Positions 17,386 through 25,887 of a DNA stretch of 64,000 nucleotides are shown piece by piece. The notes under the pieces were generated by a model that was not told the origin of the DNA, searched no databases, and was given only the letters and a program-made list of their open reading frames with translations. The DNA is from Macrococcoides bohemicum (GTDB taxonomy: Bacteria; Bacillota; Bacilli; Staphylococcales; Staphylococcaceae), in the NCBI RefSeq assembly GCF_042658685.1, contig NZ_JBHSQY010000005.1, one strand, 5' to 3'. Within the stretch, counting starts at the first letter, position 1; every line of letters starts with the position of its first letter. The position numbers and the translations under genes were made by a program.

Positions 17386-18786
17386 TTATAAATCAATATC
17401 CACGCCCATCATATGCATGCCAAGAAGCTGGATAACACCACTTGATGCACTTGGAAATGCAAATATCATCTTATTTACTTCCCGACCACTCATTTTCTTA
17501 TTAATAATCAGTGTTAGAATATTGATTAAATCATCTGCTGCACTGCCATAGATTACAGCACCTTTCAATCTATTACGACCATCAAGCACGACTTTCATTT
17601 CAGCATCACGTTCATGCTTATACTGAAATTCAAGCTGTTCACCAAATTTAATCGTCTTCACTTTATATCCCGACTTCTTACTCGCCTCTTCTACGGTCAT
17701 ACCAACGTGTGCAATTCGAGGAAGTGAATACACGACATTTGGAATCGCTGGATATTTAATCGGTAATAACTTTAATGCCTTTAGCGGGAATTTCTTCTTG
17801 TCTGCATCGCTTCCTAAAATATTTAATGCAATATAGTTCGATTCGAATGTTGCCGTCGGTGTTAATTTCGGTATTTTCTTACTTACCACATCCCCACTGG
17901 CATAGATGTTTGGCACAGATGTCTGCATGAACTTGTTGACTTTAATACCTTGCTTATCGTAATCCACACCCACTTGCTCTAATCCGATACCTTCCACATT
18001 CGGTACACGCCCTGTTGCATCTACAACGTAATCTGTATATAGTTCAAAGCCTTTGTCGTCAGTGAACTTCAAACCATCCTCTGTCTGTTCAAGCTTATTG
18101 ACATCAATATTCAGGTGGAATTTCACACCTTCATCTTCCAGCTTCTTGACCAGTTTCTGTACATATGGCTGATGATATTGCTTCAGCACAGTATCAGAAT
18201 GACCAATCACCGACACTTCACTGCCCATCTTGGCAGCAATTGAAGCGAACTCTATGCTGATATAACCACCGCCCAGGAAGGTGATGCGTTCAGGGAACGT
18301 ATCCAGCTCCATAAAGTCGGTACTGTTGTGCATAAGTTCCTTACCTTCAATATCTAGTATATGACTACGCTGTCCCGTTGCAAGCACGATGAACTTCCCG
18401 TGGTATTCTGTTCCATCAACGCTCACCGTGTGCGCATCTTTCAGCAGCCCTTCACCTTTGATAATATCAATGCCCTGATCTTTGAAGATTTGTTCCAATC
18501 CTTCATGCATCGGATTAATCGTCTCGCGTTTATAATCCATTAACTTCGACCAGTTCACTTGAGGGAGCGTATCTACAATATCACCATAATGCTTGAGAGA
18601 CTCAATCGCTTCAAATGGTCCTTCTAATAAGATTTTAGGATTACACCCATAATTCGTACACGTACCAGCAATCTTATCTTTTTCAATTATCGCTACACGC
18701 TTCTTCATCTGGTTCAAGATAAGTGCGCCGTGCCATGCTGCATGACCACTTCCGATATAAATCACATCATAATGTTTATTGTTCAT
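17386..18786 (-). CDS. FAD/NAD(P) pyridine nucleotide-disulfide oxidoreductase
   Basis: This 466-residue flavoprotein belongs to the class I disulfide reductase family (dihydrolipoamide dehydrogenase, mercuric reductase, glutathione reductase). The N-terminal FAD motif is YIGSGHAAWHGAL, the redox-active pair is in GTCTNYGCNPK, the NAD(P) Rossmann motif is FLGGGYISIEFAS, and the C-terminal dimerisation domain starts around residue 340. IYASGDV is the second FAD contact. The disulfide loop reads C-TNYG-C, and the usual C-terminal His-x4-Glu of lipoamide dehydrogenase is not evident; the segment corresponding to it ends VIQLLGMHMMGVDID. The physiological electron acceptor is therefore unclear. 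It is transcribed alone. Confidence 0.85.
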   Translation of the reverse strand: MNNKHYDVIYIGSGHAAWHGALILNQMKKRVAIIEKDKIAGTCTNYGCNPKILLEGPFEAIESLKHYGDIVDTLPQVNWSKLMDYKRETINPMHEGLEQIFKDQGIDIIKGEGLLKDAHTVSVDGTEYHGKFIVLATGQRSHILDIEGKELMHNSTDFMELDTFPERITFLGGGYISIEFASIAAKMGSEVSVIGHSDTVLKQYHQPYVQKLVKKLEDEGVKFHLNIDVNKLEQTEDGLKFTDDKGFELYTDYVVDATGRVPNVEGIGLEQVGVDYDKQGIKVNKFMQTSVPNIYASGDVVSKKIPKLTPTATFESNYIALNILGSDADKKKFPLKALKLLPIKYPAIPNVVYSLPRIAHVGMTVEEASKKSGYKVKTIKFGEQLEFQYKHERDAEMKVVLDGRNRLKGAVIYGSAADDLINILTLIINKKMSGREVNKMIFAFPSASSGVIQLLGMHMMGVDIDL

Positions 18787-18888
18787 ATATTCCCCACCTC
18801 AACTTTATATTATTGTTCTCAATCATACTAATATAATAACACTTAAGATTAACTTACAACAAAGATTATGATTTATTATTCAACAATA

Positions 18889-19398
18889 ATACTAGAAACG
18901 CTTTATAATATAACCTTCCTCTATCAAAGAACGTCCTAGAGGTTCGCATTCAATCCACATCTTATTCTCACGTGCTATATGGAAAGATGAGTTCCAGTTC
19001 GCCGACAAATACTGCTGAACCATAATCCAGCATAAACAACCCCTTATATGACTTGTAATATTCAAAGAATGATTATATATGAGTTCCCTCAATCTTTATA
19101 GTATGTATGTTTTAACATAGTACAGAAAGGTATTTGATCTAGATGTCCTTTTAAGATTTATTTGCTAAGATAGAGGGTATAATAATATACAAATAAACGA
19201 TGCATCTGAATAATAAGATTGGATACAAAGATATCAATATTACGATGCAAAATGCAAAAGGTATGGACGCAAATGACCTGGCAATTATAATGGAGGACTA
19301 TCATGCAAAGTATGATAATTCGATTAACTACGAAGCTAGTGAACTTAAACACCAAAAGACTTATCCTATATACATATTAATGTTCGAAAGGATGCACT
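18889..19398. other. Intergenic stretch with no supported gene
   Basis: About 510 bases hold only weak frames. A minus-strand frame at 18892-19092 would start at TTG without a ribosome binding site and encode WNSSFHIARENKMWIEC..., which could be a gene remnant. A plus-strand frame at 19200-19421 runs into the hydrolase gene and also lacks a ribosome binding site. TATAAT at 19178-19183 may be a promoter element. I see no RNA gene or repeat. Confidence 0.4.
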
Positions 19399-20235
19399 AT
19401 GACAAATACGTCACGAAATAAACTTATTATTGTATGCTTCAGCTTAATCGTTCTGATTACTCTATTCATTATCGTCACGAATAAAACGACACATGTTGTA
19501 ACCCACAAAGCAAATAATCCTGAACACTTCACTACGAGTGATGGTACGCAGATTAACTATCTTATCTACCCTGCAACACACGCAAAAGGAACGTTACTCT
19601 GGCTACATGGTGACGGGGCAGCAGAATTTTATGAACCTGATACAAAGTATTATCTGGAAGGACCACACGGCATAAAACAGACAGCTGCAGCACATCAATT
19701 AACGCTCATTGTACCGAAGACGCCGAGTAAGGACAAGACTTGGTGGACAAACGGGGAGCAGAATAATGAATATCTCGTCGAGCTTATTCACACATTACCA
19801 GCTCACGACAACTTATGGATCGGGTCATTCTCGGGAGGTTCTGAAGAAGTGGCATACTGGTTGCTTCATGATTTGAAGAAAGCAGGTGTGAAACGCGGTG
19901 GTGCTGTATTATTTGGTGGCGGGGGCTCACCGAAGTCTGAAGGTATTACAGATACATTACCTAAAAGTGACGTCATCCAGGAACCATTCCCATTAACATG
20001 GATTGTAGGAGAACATGATGATGGTACTGACAAATACGCGAAAGGCTTTAATACATTAAAGAAAAGTAAGGAAAGTGAGGCTTTCTATCGAAGTCAGGGA
20101 TGGGATACAAGACGTATCGTGCTGGAAGGTTATGGTCATTTAATTTCTAAAGACGATGAAGGGTTATACGGTAAATATTTAGACGATGTTTTAAATGGTA
20201 AGCGTGATGAGATTAAGTCATTACCCAAGAAATAA
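19399..20235 (+). CDS. Membrane-anchored alpha/beta hydrolase
   Basis: The 278-residue product has an N-terminal membrane anchor (IIVCFSLIVLITLFIIV, about residues 10-26) and an extracellular alpha/beta-hydrolase domain. LLWLHGDGAAEF is the oxyanion-hole HG region. The nucleophile elbow is WIGSFSGGSEE with the catalytic Ser, VGEHDDGTDK is positioned for the acid residue, and GYGHLIS supplies the catalytic His. Such staphylococcal proteins are uncharacterised esterase-like enzymes at the cell surface. GAAAGGATG precedes the ATG. It is transcribed alone. Confidence 0.78.
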   Translation: MTNTSRNKLIIVCFSLIVLITLFIIVTNKTTHVVTHKANNPEHFTTSDGTQINYLIYPATHAKGTLLWLHGDGAAEFYEPDTKYYLEGPHGIKQTAAAHQLTLIVPKTPSKDKTWWTNGEQNNEYLVELIHTLPAHDNLWIGSFSGGSEEVAYWLLHDLKKAGVKRGGAVLFGGGGSPKSEGITDTLPKSDVIQEPFPLTWIVGEHDDGTDKYAKGFNTLKKSKESEAFYRSQGWDTRRIVLEGYGHLISKDDEGLYGKYLDDVLNGKRDEIKSLPKK

Positions 20236-20256
20236 AAGGCTTAATACAAATAAACG

Positions 20257-20302
20257 GCACCCTGAACGTTTGACTTAAAATCTAACTTTCGGGGTGCAGT
20301 TT
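20257..20302. terminator. Weak bidirectional terminator
   Basis: GCACCCTGAA pairs with TTTCGGGGTGC across a loop of about 20 bases between the convergent hydrolase and membrane-protein genes. The T tracts are short. Confidence 0.5.
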
Positions 20303-20304
20303 AT

Positions 20305-20727
20305 TCACTTAAACATGGATTTCTCTTTTATTTCTTTTATCTCCTGTCTATCAACAATATGCCTCATGTTCGTACCTACCGCTGCACCGAAAATAGCAAC
20401 GGTAAAATTGAACAACCCTGACGTATCCATATCATTCATCTTGTAATACATATGCAATAACAAAGAGATAATCAACATCACTGCAAGCACTGTATATTCG
20501 TACTTCTTCTGTGCTACACGTTGCTCTAACCCTGCCAGTCGATTTCTATGAAGTAACTGCCTGAGTCTCGTTTCGTGAGAAATGATAAAGAATGGTCCAA
20601 TTAAAACTACTATAAGAAAAGTAAATATAAACGGTTCCTGCTGCACGCCACTATCAATCAATAACCATAATAACATCACTACAATAATTCCATAGATAAG
20701 ATAATTTAGCCATAGTTTCTTCGTCAT
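20305..20727 (-). CDS. Integral membrane protein, unknown function
   Basis: The 140-residue product has three or four membrane helices: YLIYGIIVVMLLWLLI (about 9-24), FIFTFLIVVLIGPFFI (about 33-48), YTVLAVMLIISLLLHMYY (about 78-95) and LFNFTVAIFGAAVG (about 105-118). The segment between helices two and three is basic (RLRQLLHRNRLAGLEQR). It ends in a charged tail. AAAGGATG precedes the ATG. It lies 35 bases downstream of another membrane protein gene on the same strand, so the two are probably co-transcribed. No family was recognised. Confidence 0.7.
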   Translation of the reverse strand: MTKKLWLNYLIYGIIVVMLLWLLIDSGVQQEPFIFTFLIVVLIGPFFIISHETRLRQLLHRNRLAGLEQRVAQKKYEYTVLAVMLIISLLLHMYYKMNDMDTSGLFNFTVAIFGAAVGTNMRHIVDRQEIKEIKEKSMFK

Positions 20728-20762
20728 ATCACGACATCCTTTCTATATGTTTTAATATAACT

Positions 20763-21302
20763 TCACTGTTCCAACTTTTCGATATCCTCAAAATCATAGT
20801 CTTCATACAATTTGTCGCGGTCGGTCGGTTTATTCTTATTGTTCGCAAACCACGGTATTAAAATGATGAGTAATATGCCGACGGTACTCGTACTATGCAT
20901 AATAACGTTAGAATAATAACTATAGGCATAGATTAAAGGTAAACCTATGCATCCAAGCGCTAAATACACAGCTGGTGACTTCCTTAGAAATCTGAATCGC
21001 TTTATCTCTGTAGATAAAGATGATAAATACAAGAATACGAAGAAAAATATAATAGCACTAAAGCGTTTGAACTGATCCAGTGCCTCTAGACGTTCTGCTT
21101 CTTTCAGCGACAAATCGTGATAAGGATAACCACTGAATATATCTTTAAATAAATAGATCATGAATAATGCAAGTATAATAAAAGCACAGATTTGCGGAAT
21201 AAGCATCAGCTTCTTATACAGATGAAATGGCAGTTCTCCTTTAAAGTTAAATAAATTCTTTATAAAATATTGAAATGTTCTCTTGAAATCCTTTTTATCC
21301 AT
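20763..21302 (-). CDS. Integral membrane protein, unknown function
   Basis: The 179-residue product has about four membrane helices, at residues near 32-50 (LIPQICAFIILALFMIYLF), 82-95 (FSAIIFFFVFLYLS), 108-124 (AVYLALGCIGLPLIYAY) and 136-150. It has a basic N-terminus and a highly acidic C-terminal tail (YEDYDFEDIEKLEQ). AGAGGTGCT precedes the ATG. It is the first gene of a likely two-gene unit with the membrane protein at 20305-20727. No family was recognised. Confidence 0.7.
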   Translation of the reverse strand: MDKKDFKRTFQYFIKNLFNFKGELPFHLYKKLMLIPQICAFIILALFMIYLFKDIFSGYPYHDLSLKEAERLEALDQFKRFSAIIFFFVFLYLSSLSTEIKRFRFLRKSPAVYLALGCIGLPLIYAYSYYSNVIMHSTSTVGILLIILIPWFANNKNKPTDRDKLYEDYDFEDIEKLEQ

Positions 21303-21407
21303 GTAGCACCTCTTTTATCATATTAATACCATTTTAATACAATTACTGTAAAATATATAGTGTATATAAAATCATGTATAATAAATAATAAAAAGCGAGG
21401 TAATAAC

Positions 21408-22160
21408 ATGCTGTCATTTAAAGATACACATAATAGTGCGGACATATTAGAAGAAAGCGCCCGTTATATTCACTATCATACGTCGAGTCAGTTAATTAAG
21501 TATTACGCAAACTACTTCGAATATAAAGAGATGCCGACGCTAGAACTATTTAAAGAAGATTTATCATATCAGCGTGATTTTCATATGAAATATCATCAAC
21601 AACACCTACTATTCATCTTTCCTGACAACGAAGTGATTCCGGAATCAATTGTCGCTTATGCGAAATCACATGGTTGTAACCTAGAGATGATGGAATTGTA
21701 TGAACTAAAGCATCCGAAACAGTTAAGACGTAACGATGAGGTCGTTTGCGAGGTAGTTACACAGGACGGACCCATATTCGATGACTTCCTAAAGGTCTGT
21801 GCAGCTGGAGAAATCGAGTACGGAGAAGACTTTGTAAAGCTGAAAGACGAGACACATAGACGTGATTTGTTAAAGCATAACATACTACAGATTGTCGCAT
21901 ACATAGACAATATGCCTGCAGGTAAGATAGAAGCGATTATAGAAGACGAGACGGTAGAAATCGATGACTTCTACGTGATTGAAACGTATCGTAAACGTGG
22001 TATCGGGAGTCGTCTGCAAGAAGCGGTGTATGACTTGGCCCACGGCAAGCAGGTATTCCTTATTGCAGATGGAAACGATACCGCACGCGATATGTATCAG
22101 CGACAAGGTTATGAAAAGATAGCTGAACGCTATGAACTGTTGCTGGCGCCAGACAATTAA
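21408..22160 (+). CDS. GNAT-family acetyltransferase
   Basis: The 250-residue product has a C-terminal GNAT domain with the acetyl-CoA-binding motif YRKRGIGSRLQEAVYD around residues 200-215, preceded by the beta-strand block IEAIIEDETVEIDDFYVIE. The N-terminal 110 residues form a separate domain with no obvious family, a layout seen in several Bacillales GNAT proteins. It transfers an acetyl group from acetyl-CoA to an unknown amine substrate. The start at 21408 has GCGAGGTAATAAC before it; the longer frame from 21360 lacks a ribosome binding site. It is the last core-type gene before the defence region. Confidence 0.8.
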   Translation: MLSFKDTHNSADILEESARYIHYHTSSQLIKYYANYFEYKEMPTLELFKEDLSYQRDFHMKYHQQHLLFIFPDNEVIPESIVAYAKSHGCNLEMMELYELKHPKQLRRNDEVVCEVVTQDGPIFDDFLKVCAAGEIEYGEDFVKLKDETHRRDLLKHNILQIVAYIDNMPAGKIEAIIEDETVEIDDFYVIETYRKRGIGSRLQEAVYDLAHGKQVFLIADGNDTARDMYQRQGYEKIAERYELLLAPDN

Positions 22161-22176
22161 GCTTCATTCAATAATT

Positions 22177-22206
22177 AAAGCCGATTCGATTATGAATCGG
22201 CTTTTC
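22177..22206. terminator. Bidirectional terminator, left flank of DUF262 cassette
   Basis: AAAGCCGATTC and GAATCGGCTTTT form a strong stem between the GNAT gene and the convergent DUF262 gene. Its core CGATTCGATTA.GAATCGG recurs at 25501-25520 on the far side of the two DUF262 genes. Confidence 0.85.
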
Positions 22207-24064
22207 TAATATCATTATCTATTATCGTTATCATTTCATCACAATGACATTTAACCTTTTCTTTACTCCACCCTGATTTTTTCGTTATATGTGCCATAAT
22301 CTCCAGTTTCAAGCTTTGGTTAATGATATGCTCAACTTTAGCTTTCTCTTCCGGTATACGATTGGAGAACATTGAATTGCCACTTACTGATATAAGTGCG
22401 AGATTACCGAAGCTATTTAATTCATCGTGTTCATCCCATATATCTCCATTCAAAGGATGTTGTGGATAGAAATGTTCAATTGAGTTTCTAAATTGGAACT
22501 CCCAGTTTGATAACTTAGTAATCACTTGCTTTTGTTCATTTTCATACCCATCTCTGTACAATAGATAATCCAGATAATTAAATACGATATGTTCTATCTG
22601 AAAACCACGTTTGTTCTTATAATCAGATTTTCTTACGCTTTCTCTACAGTAATCTTCAAGTATCTGAATAACATCTGATTCCTCTTTATTCTCATTCAGG
22701 ATACTTTTAAGCACTAGCGTAATCCAGCGCATTGCTTTCGGTGATGTATAGGTCACTCTAAGCGCTGATTGTAACACTTTTAATTGTTTATTCTCTGACC
22801 CTTTTAAAGTATCAACATAATCAGCTGTATAATTTTCTCTCTCGACATATCTTTTCATTTTCTGTAATGACCATCTACCTTCATTTAGAGCTTTACCTTT
22901 GTATTCTCTTTTGATAATTATTCTATCGAATATGATTCTTGTCTTTAATAGTTGAAATAGAAAGTCTTTAGATTGCTTTCCTCTGTCTTCATCGCTTTCA
23001 TCATCATTTTTCTGCCAGACCCACGCTAAGCTTTGTAATAGCTGTTTATCATCTAAACCCGGTGTTTCATTATCCTCTTTACTTAAGGCAGCGTTAACCT
23101 GGAGCAAAAAATTAGGAAATGAAATAATAGAATCGAATCGTTCACCATCATTTTCGAATACAGTGTTGCTCGTATCTCCTTTTGTATCACCTTTACCCTT
23201 AATTCTATCTATTAGTGTCATTTGCTCGTTGTGATTTCCACTATTATTATTCGTTGATAAATCATCGAAGCACTTTAGATTTTCTTTAAGATTATCCCAG
23301 TTATCATTAAATATTTCTCCCCTAAAATCGCTGCTAAAATTCATCTGTACATATCGATTCATATTGGAACATGCATCCCAGATTGTTGCAGCTAACGTTT
23401 GATCATTACTAGATGTCATTTGCTCTAAGATTCTTGCCTTAGCAATTTCATGTAGTTCAAGCTGCTCACCACGTGTATTCATAATTTCAAAGTAATGGTT
23501 CAAATCAATATCTTGTGGGACATAGATAACAACTAACTTCACTTTAGTTAACTTAGTTTTAAAGTCTTCTTTAACTATTTTATGTACCAGGAAATAATTT
23601 TTAATAATCTCATAACCTTTTAAGATTTCATCAGATAGTATACTGCCATAATTATTAACATTAGCTTCATTAATTAAATCCAACGTCTGATTTGACTGTA
23701 CTCTCGCTTCAAACCTCAATGCTTCTTTATCAAAGTCGATGCCTAAATAAATACATAGTAAATACAATGTCGTGAGCCTCTGCTGCCCATCAATGACTTC
23801 ATTCGTATATAGATAGTCTTCGTCAGATAACGTATCTCTTTTATTTAAGATTAAATTTCCTAAGAAGTACTCACCTGTATCCGTATCCAGTGTCACTGCA
23901 CTGTCTATATCTTCAATGAGTTGTACAATTTGAGTCTCACCCCATGCATAATTTCGTTGATAGATGGGGATCAAGAAACGCATGTTCTTAAAAATTTCGG
24001 ATGCTGATTTGGTAAATACATTTTTATTTGTATATCCTGATATACTCTGTTTATTATTCGTCAT
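22190..24064 (-). CDS. DUF262 + DUF1524 protein (GmrSD-like nuclease)
   Basis: The 624-residue product combines an N-terminal DUF262 domain and a C-terminal DUF1524 (HNH-like) domain, the layout of type IV restriction enzyme GmrSD and the phosphorothioation-sensing SspE. DUF262 is seen in IPIYQRNYAWGETQI (about 34-48) and EVIDGQQRLTTLYLL (about 88-102), the ParB-like nucleotide-binding site. The nuclease half has IEHFYPQHP followed by NSFGNLALIS...NS, which keeps the His-Asn metal-finger pattern. The gene overlaps the 3' end of the second DUF262 gene by 11 bases, so both are co-translated. A role in restricting foreign or modified DNA is likely by family and by position next to CRISPR-Cas. 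The trigger is unknown. Confidence 0.85.
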   Translation of the reverse strand: MTNNKQSISGYTNKNVFTKSASEIFKNMRFLIPIYQRNYAWGETQIVQLIEDIDSAVTLDTDTGEYFLGNLILNKRDTLSDEDYLYTNEVIDGQQRLTTLYLLCIYLGIDFDKEALRFEARVQSNQTLDLINEANVNNYGSILSDEILKGYEIIKNYFLVHKIVKEDFKTKLTKVKLVVIYVPQDIDLNHYFEIMNTRGEQLELHEIAKARILEQMTSSNDQTLAATIWDACSNMNRYVQMNFSSDFRGEIFNDNWDNLKENLKCFDDLSTNNNSGNHNEQMTLIDRIKGKGDTKGDTSNTVFENDGERFDSIISFPNFLLQVNAALSKEDNETPGLDDKQLLQSLAWVWQKNDDESDEDRGKQSKDFLFQLLKTRIIFDRIIIKREYKGKALNEGRWSLQKMKRYVERENYTADYVDTLKGSENKQLKVLQSALRVTYTSPKAMRWITLVLKSILNENKEESDVIQILEDYCRESVRKSDYKNKRGFQIEHIVFNYLDYLLYRDGYENEQKQVITKLSNWEFQFRNSIEHFYPQHPLNGDIWDEHDELNSFGNLALISVSGNSMFSNRIPEEKAKVEHIINQSLKLEIMAHITKKSGWSKEKVKCHCDEMITIIDNDIRKADS

Positions 24065-25403
24065 TATTTAAGCTCCAATGATTAATTTTGAAAATTTCTT
24101 CTTTCATTATTTTATATTTATTATGGTGTTCAGGTTGTTTAAACAGTATTTCCATAAGTTCATTTGGATGTCTCATTTCTTTAATACGCTCAAATAAATT
24201 CAATCCTGGATTAATTTCATGATTGCCTTGCGCATACTTATTAATCGTTAGTTTGCTCACTCTTTTCATATGCAGTCTAATCGAATAACTCCATGTATAT
24301 AATATATTTTCAATCCTTGGAGTGAATGCTTCCTCTCCAAAACGATCAATACACATTAATACTAAAGCTTCATACAACCTTTTCGTAAGCCAATCGCCTC
24401 GCACACTTTCGTCCCCCAGCACTTCTGGATGCTCACGGTTCGCATTATTGATTCTATATGCTACTTTCTTTAGCAATTTCTCGTAATACAATATATATTC
24501 AAAAAAACGCCTACCTGCTATAATCGGTTCTGTTAATTGAAACTGCGTTATAGGAGTAGAAGCGAAGAGCTCATTGTTGCCACTTCTATTAAACTGTTCA
24601 ACATAAAGGTGACTTGCTTTATGATACATTGCATAGTTAAACGTACTGTCAGCGTTAATCCCTTTAAATACATCTATATTCTTTGAAGAATAACCAATAC
24701 CATCTTTATTTCTTTGCCACTGATGGATTGGATAGAGATACCACTCAAATATCAGTGAAAGTCTCGCTTGATCGATATTCTCCCACTGCTGAATTAAATC
24801 CATAGTCGCTTGTTCATCATTATGTTTCATTTCTCGTAAATGATAAGACTTGAGTAAATCATGCGGCGCAAGTGCCTTTCCTCTAGAATTCTGAGAATCA
24901 AAGAACTGAAATGCTTCCTGAACGTTGTCTGTAACAATCTGAACGATTGTACATCGTTCTAACAGATACTGCTCTAATCTCTTTATTTCATCCAGACTTA
25001 ATTCTCCAACACGTTTGTTCAAGATATCAAAGTTACGAACGATCGCTGCATGAGACAAGTCGTCATACTTTTCATTAAGTAAAGATAATCTGTCTTCATA
25101 ATCACTGTTTTCACTTTTTATAACAAATAATAAGATAGATAATGTGGTAAGCCTCTGCTGACCATCTACAATATTATAGAAATCGTTATCTTTGTGAAGA
25201 ATCACACTCCCTAAGCGATATTCTGATATATTATTATTAAATGCTTCATAGATATCCATAAATAATTGATTAGCAGATTTAGAACTCCAGCGATAAGGCC
25301 TTTGATAGGAAGGAATTTTAAGGGTTAATGATCCTTCTCCATTTGAACTCAACATCAAATCTTTAAGCGATAGTATCTTTAAGTCATTAGTTATAAGTGT
25401 CAT
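24054..25403 (-). CDS. DUF262 protein without nuclease domain
   Basis: The 449-residue product has an intact DUF262 domain with KIPSYQRPYRWSSK near residue 28 and NIVDGQQRLTTLSILL near 75, followed by the usual FFDSQNSRGKALAPHDLLK segment near 165. The C-terminal half is helical and shows no EHxxPQ/GNL nuclease motif, so it is probably the sensor or regulatory partner of the nuclease-bearing DUF262 protein encoded next. AGAGGATACGAC precedes the ATG. The promoter lies in the AT-rich region 25404-25490. The two-protein DUF262 layout differs from the single-chain SspE and from classical GmrS/GmrD, where only one subunit carries DUF262. Confidence 0.82.
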   Translation of the reverse strand: MTLITNDLKILSLKDLMLSSNGEGSLTLKIPSYQRPYRWSSKSANQLFMDIYEAFNNNISEYRLGSVILHKDNDFYNIVDGQQRLTTLSILLFVIKSENSDYEDRLSLLNEKYDDLSHAAIVRNFDILNKRVGELSLDEIKRLEQYLLERCTIVQIVTDNVQEAFQFFDSQNSRGKALAPHDLLKSYHLREMKHNDEQATMDLIQQWENIDQARLSLIFEWYLYPIHQWQRNKDGIGYSSKNIDVFKGINADSTFNYAMYHKASHLYVEQFNRSGNNELFASTPITQFQLTEPIIAGRRFFEYILYYEKLLKKVAYRINNANREHPEVLGDESVRGDWLTKRLYEALVLMCIDRFGEEAFTPRIENILYTWSYSIRLHMKRVSKLTINKYAQGNHEINPGLNLFERIKEMRHPNELMEILFKQPEHHNKYKIMKEEIFKINHWSLNNDE

Positions 25404-25497
25404 GTCGTATCCTCTTAATTAATATTTTCTTTATTATAATATAAATACATTAAATATTTGAAAATTATGTGATATAGTGAAAAATTTTGGACATGAA

Positions 25498-25522
25498 AAA
25501 ACGATTCGATTAGGAATCGGTT
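25498..25522 (-). terminator. Terminator upstream of the DUF262 genes
   Basis: CGATTCGATTAGGAATCGG folds into a hairpin followed on the minus strand by six T residues, ending the gene fragment at 25541-25660. Its core is nearly identical to the terminator at 22177-22206. Confidence 0.7.
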
Positions 25523-25540
25523 GTAAAGAATCATTTTATA

Positions 25541-25660
25541 TTATTTTTCTAGAAACAATTCTAACTTCTCTTTATCCTTACCTAACTCTTTAACGTTCAT
25601 CTTGTATTTCTTATTAACGTTTTCGAGCGTATAGTTAAAGTGTTCACTATCCGAAATCAA
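25541..25660 (-). pseudogene. C-terminal remnant of an unidentified gene
   Basis: A minus-strand frame of about 39 codons encodes LISDSEHFNYTLENVNKKY... and ends ...KLELFLEK at a stop just before a terminator. Codon use looks genuine and the sequence is charged and helical. It has no ribosome binding site and is closed upstream by TAG at 25673-25675, so it looks like the 3' end of a gene whose front part was lost, perhaps when the CRISPR locus arrived. I do not recognise the family. Confidence 0.45.
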
Positions 25661-25707
25661 TCTGCATATTCTCTAGATTACTAACCTCGGAACATCTAAT
25701 TTATAGG

Positions 25708-25857
25708 GTTGGTCAGAATCCATATTTCACAGAGTACTATAACGCATTTTAAAGATTTATAATACGCATCAAAATCTCACTTATACTAAATTTCGCAGAG
25801 TACTAAAACTACAAACTCAATCTCTCTATCCCATCCACCATCTCATAGTTCTAAAAC
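25708..25857 (-). CRISPR. Fossil CRISPR units of a second repeat family
   Basis: Read on the minus strand, this stretch contains an 18-nt hybrid repeat (25840-25857), a 30-nt spacer (25810-25839), a 36-nt repeat beginning GTTTTAGTACTCTG and ending GTGAGAT (25774-25809), another 30-nt spacer (25744-25773) and a decayed repeat beginning GTTATAGTACTCTG (25708-25743). The 36+30 spacing equals that of the main array, but the repeat is different and resembles the S. aureus Cas9 repeat family. The hybrid repeat starts like the main repeat (GTTTTAGAACTATGA) and ends like the fossil one (TGAGAT). It is an array remnant at the trailer end. Confidence 0.75.
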
Positions 25858-25887
25858 ACTCGTGCAATCCTACTCTTAAAGCGATAG

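Noticed and set aside
18892..19092. 66-codon minus-strand frame starting at TTG
   Set aside because: No ribosome binding site and no family recognised; mentioned only as a possible remnant.
19200..19421. 73-codon plus-strand frame before the hydrolase gene
   Set aside because: No ribosome binding site, overlaps the next gene start, no recognisable domain.
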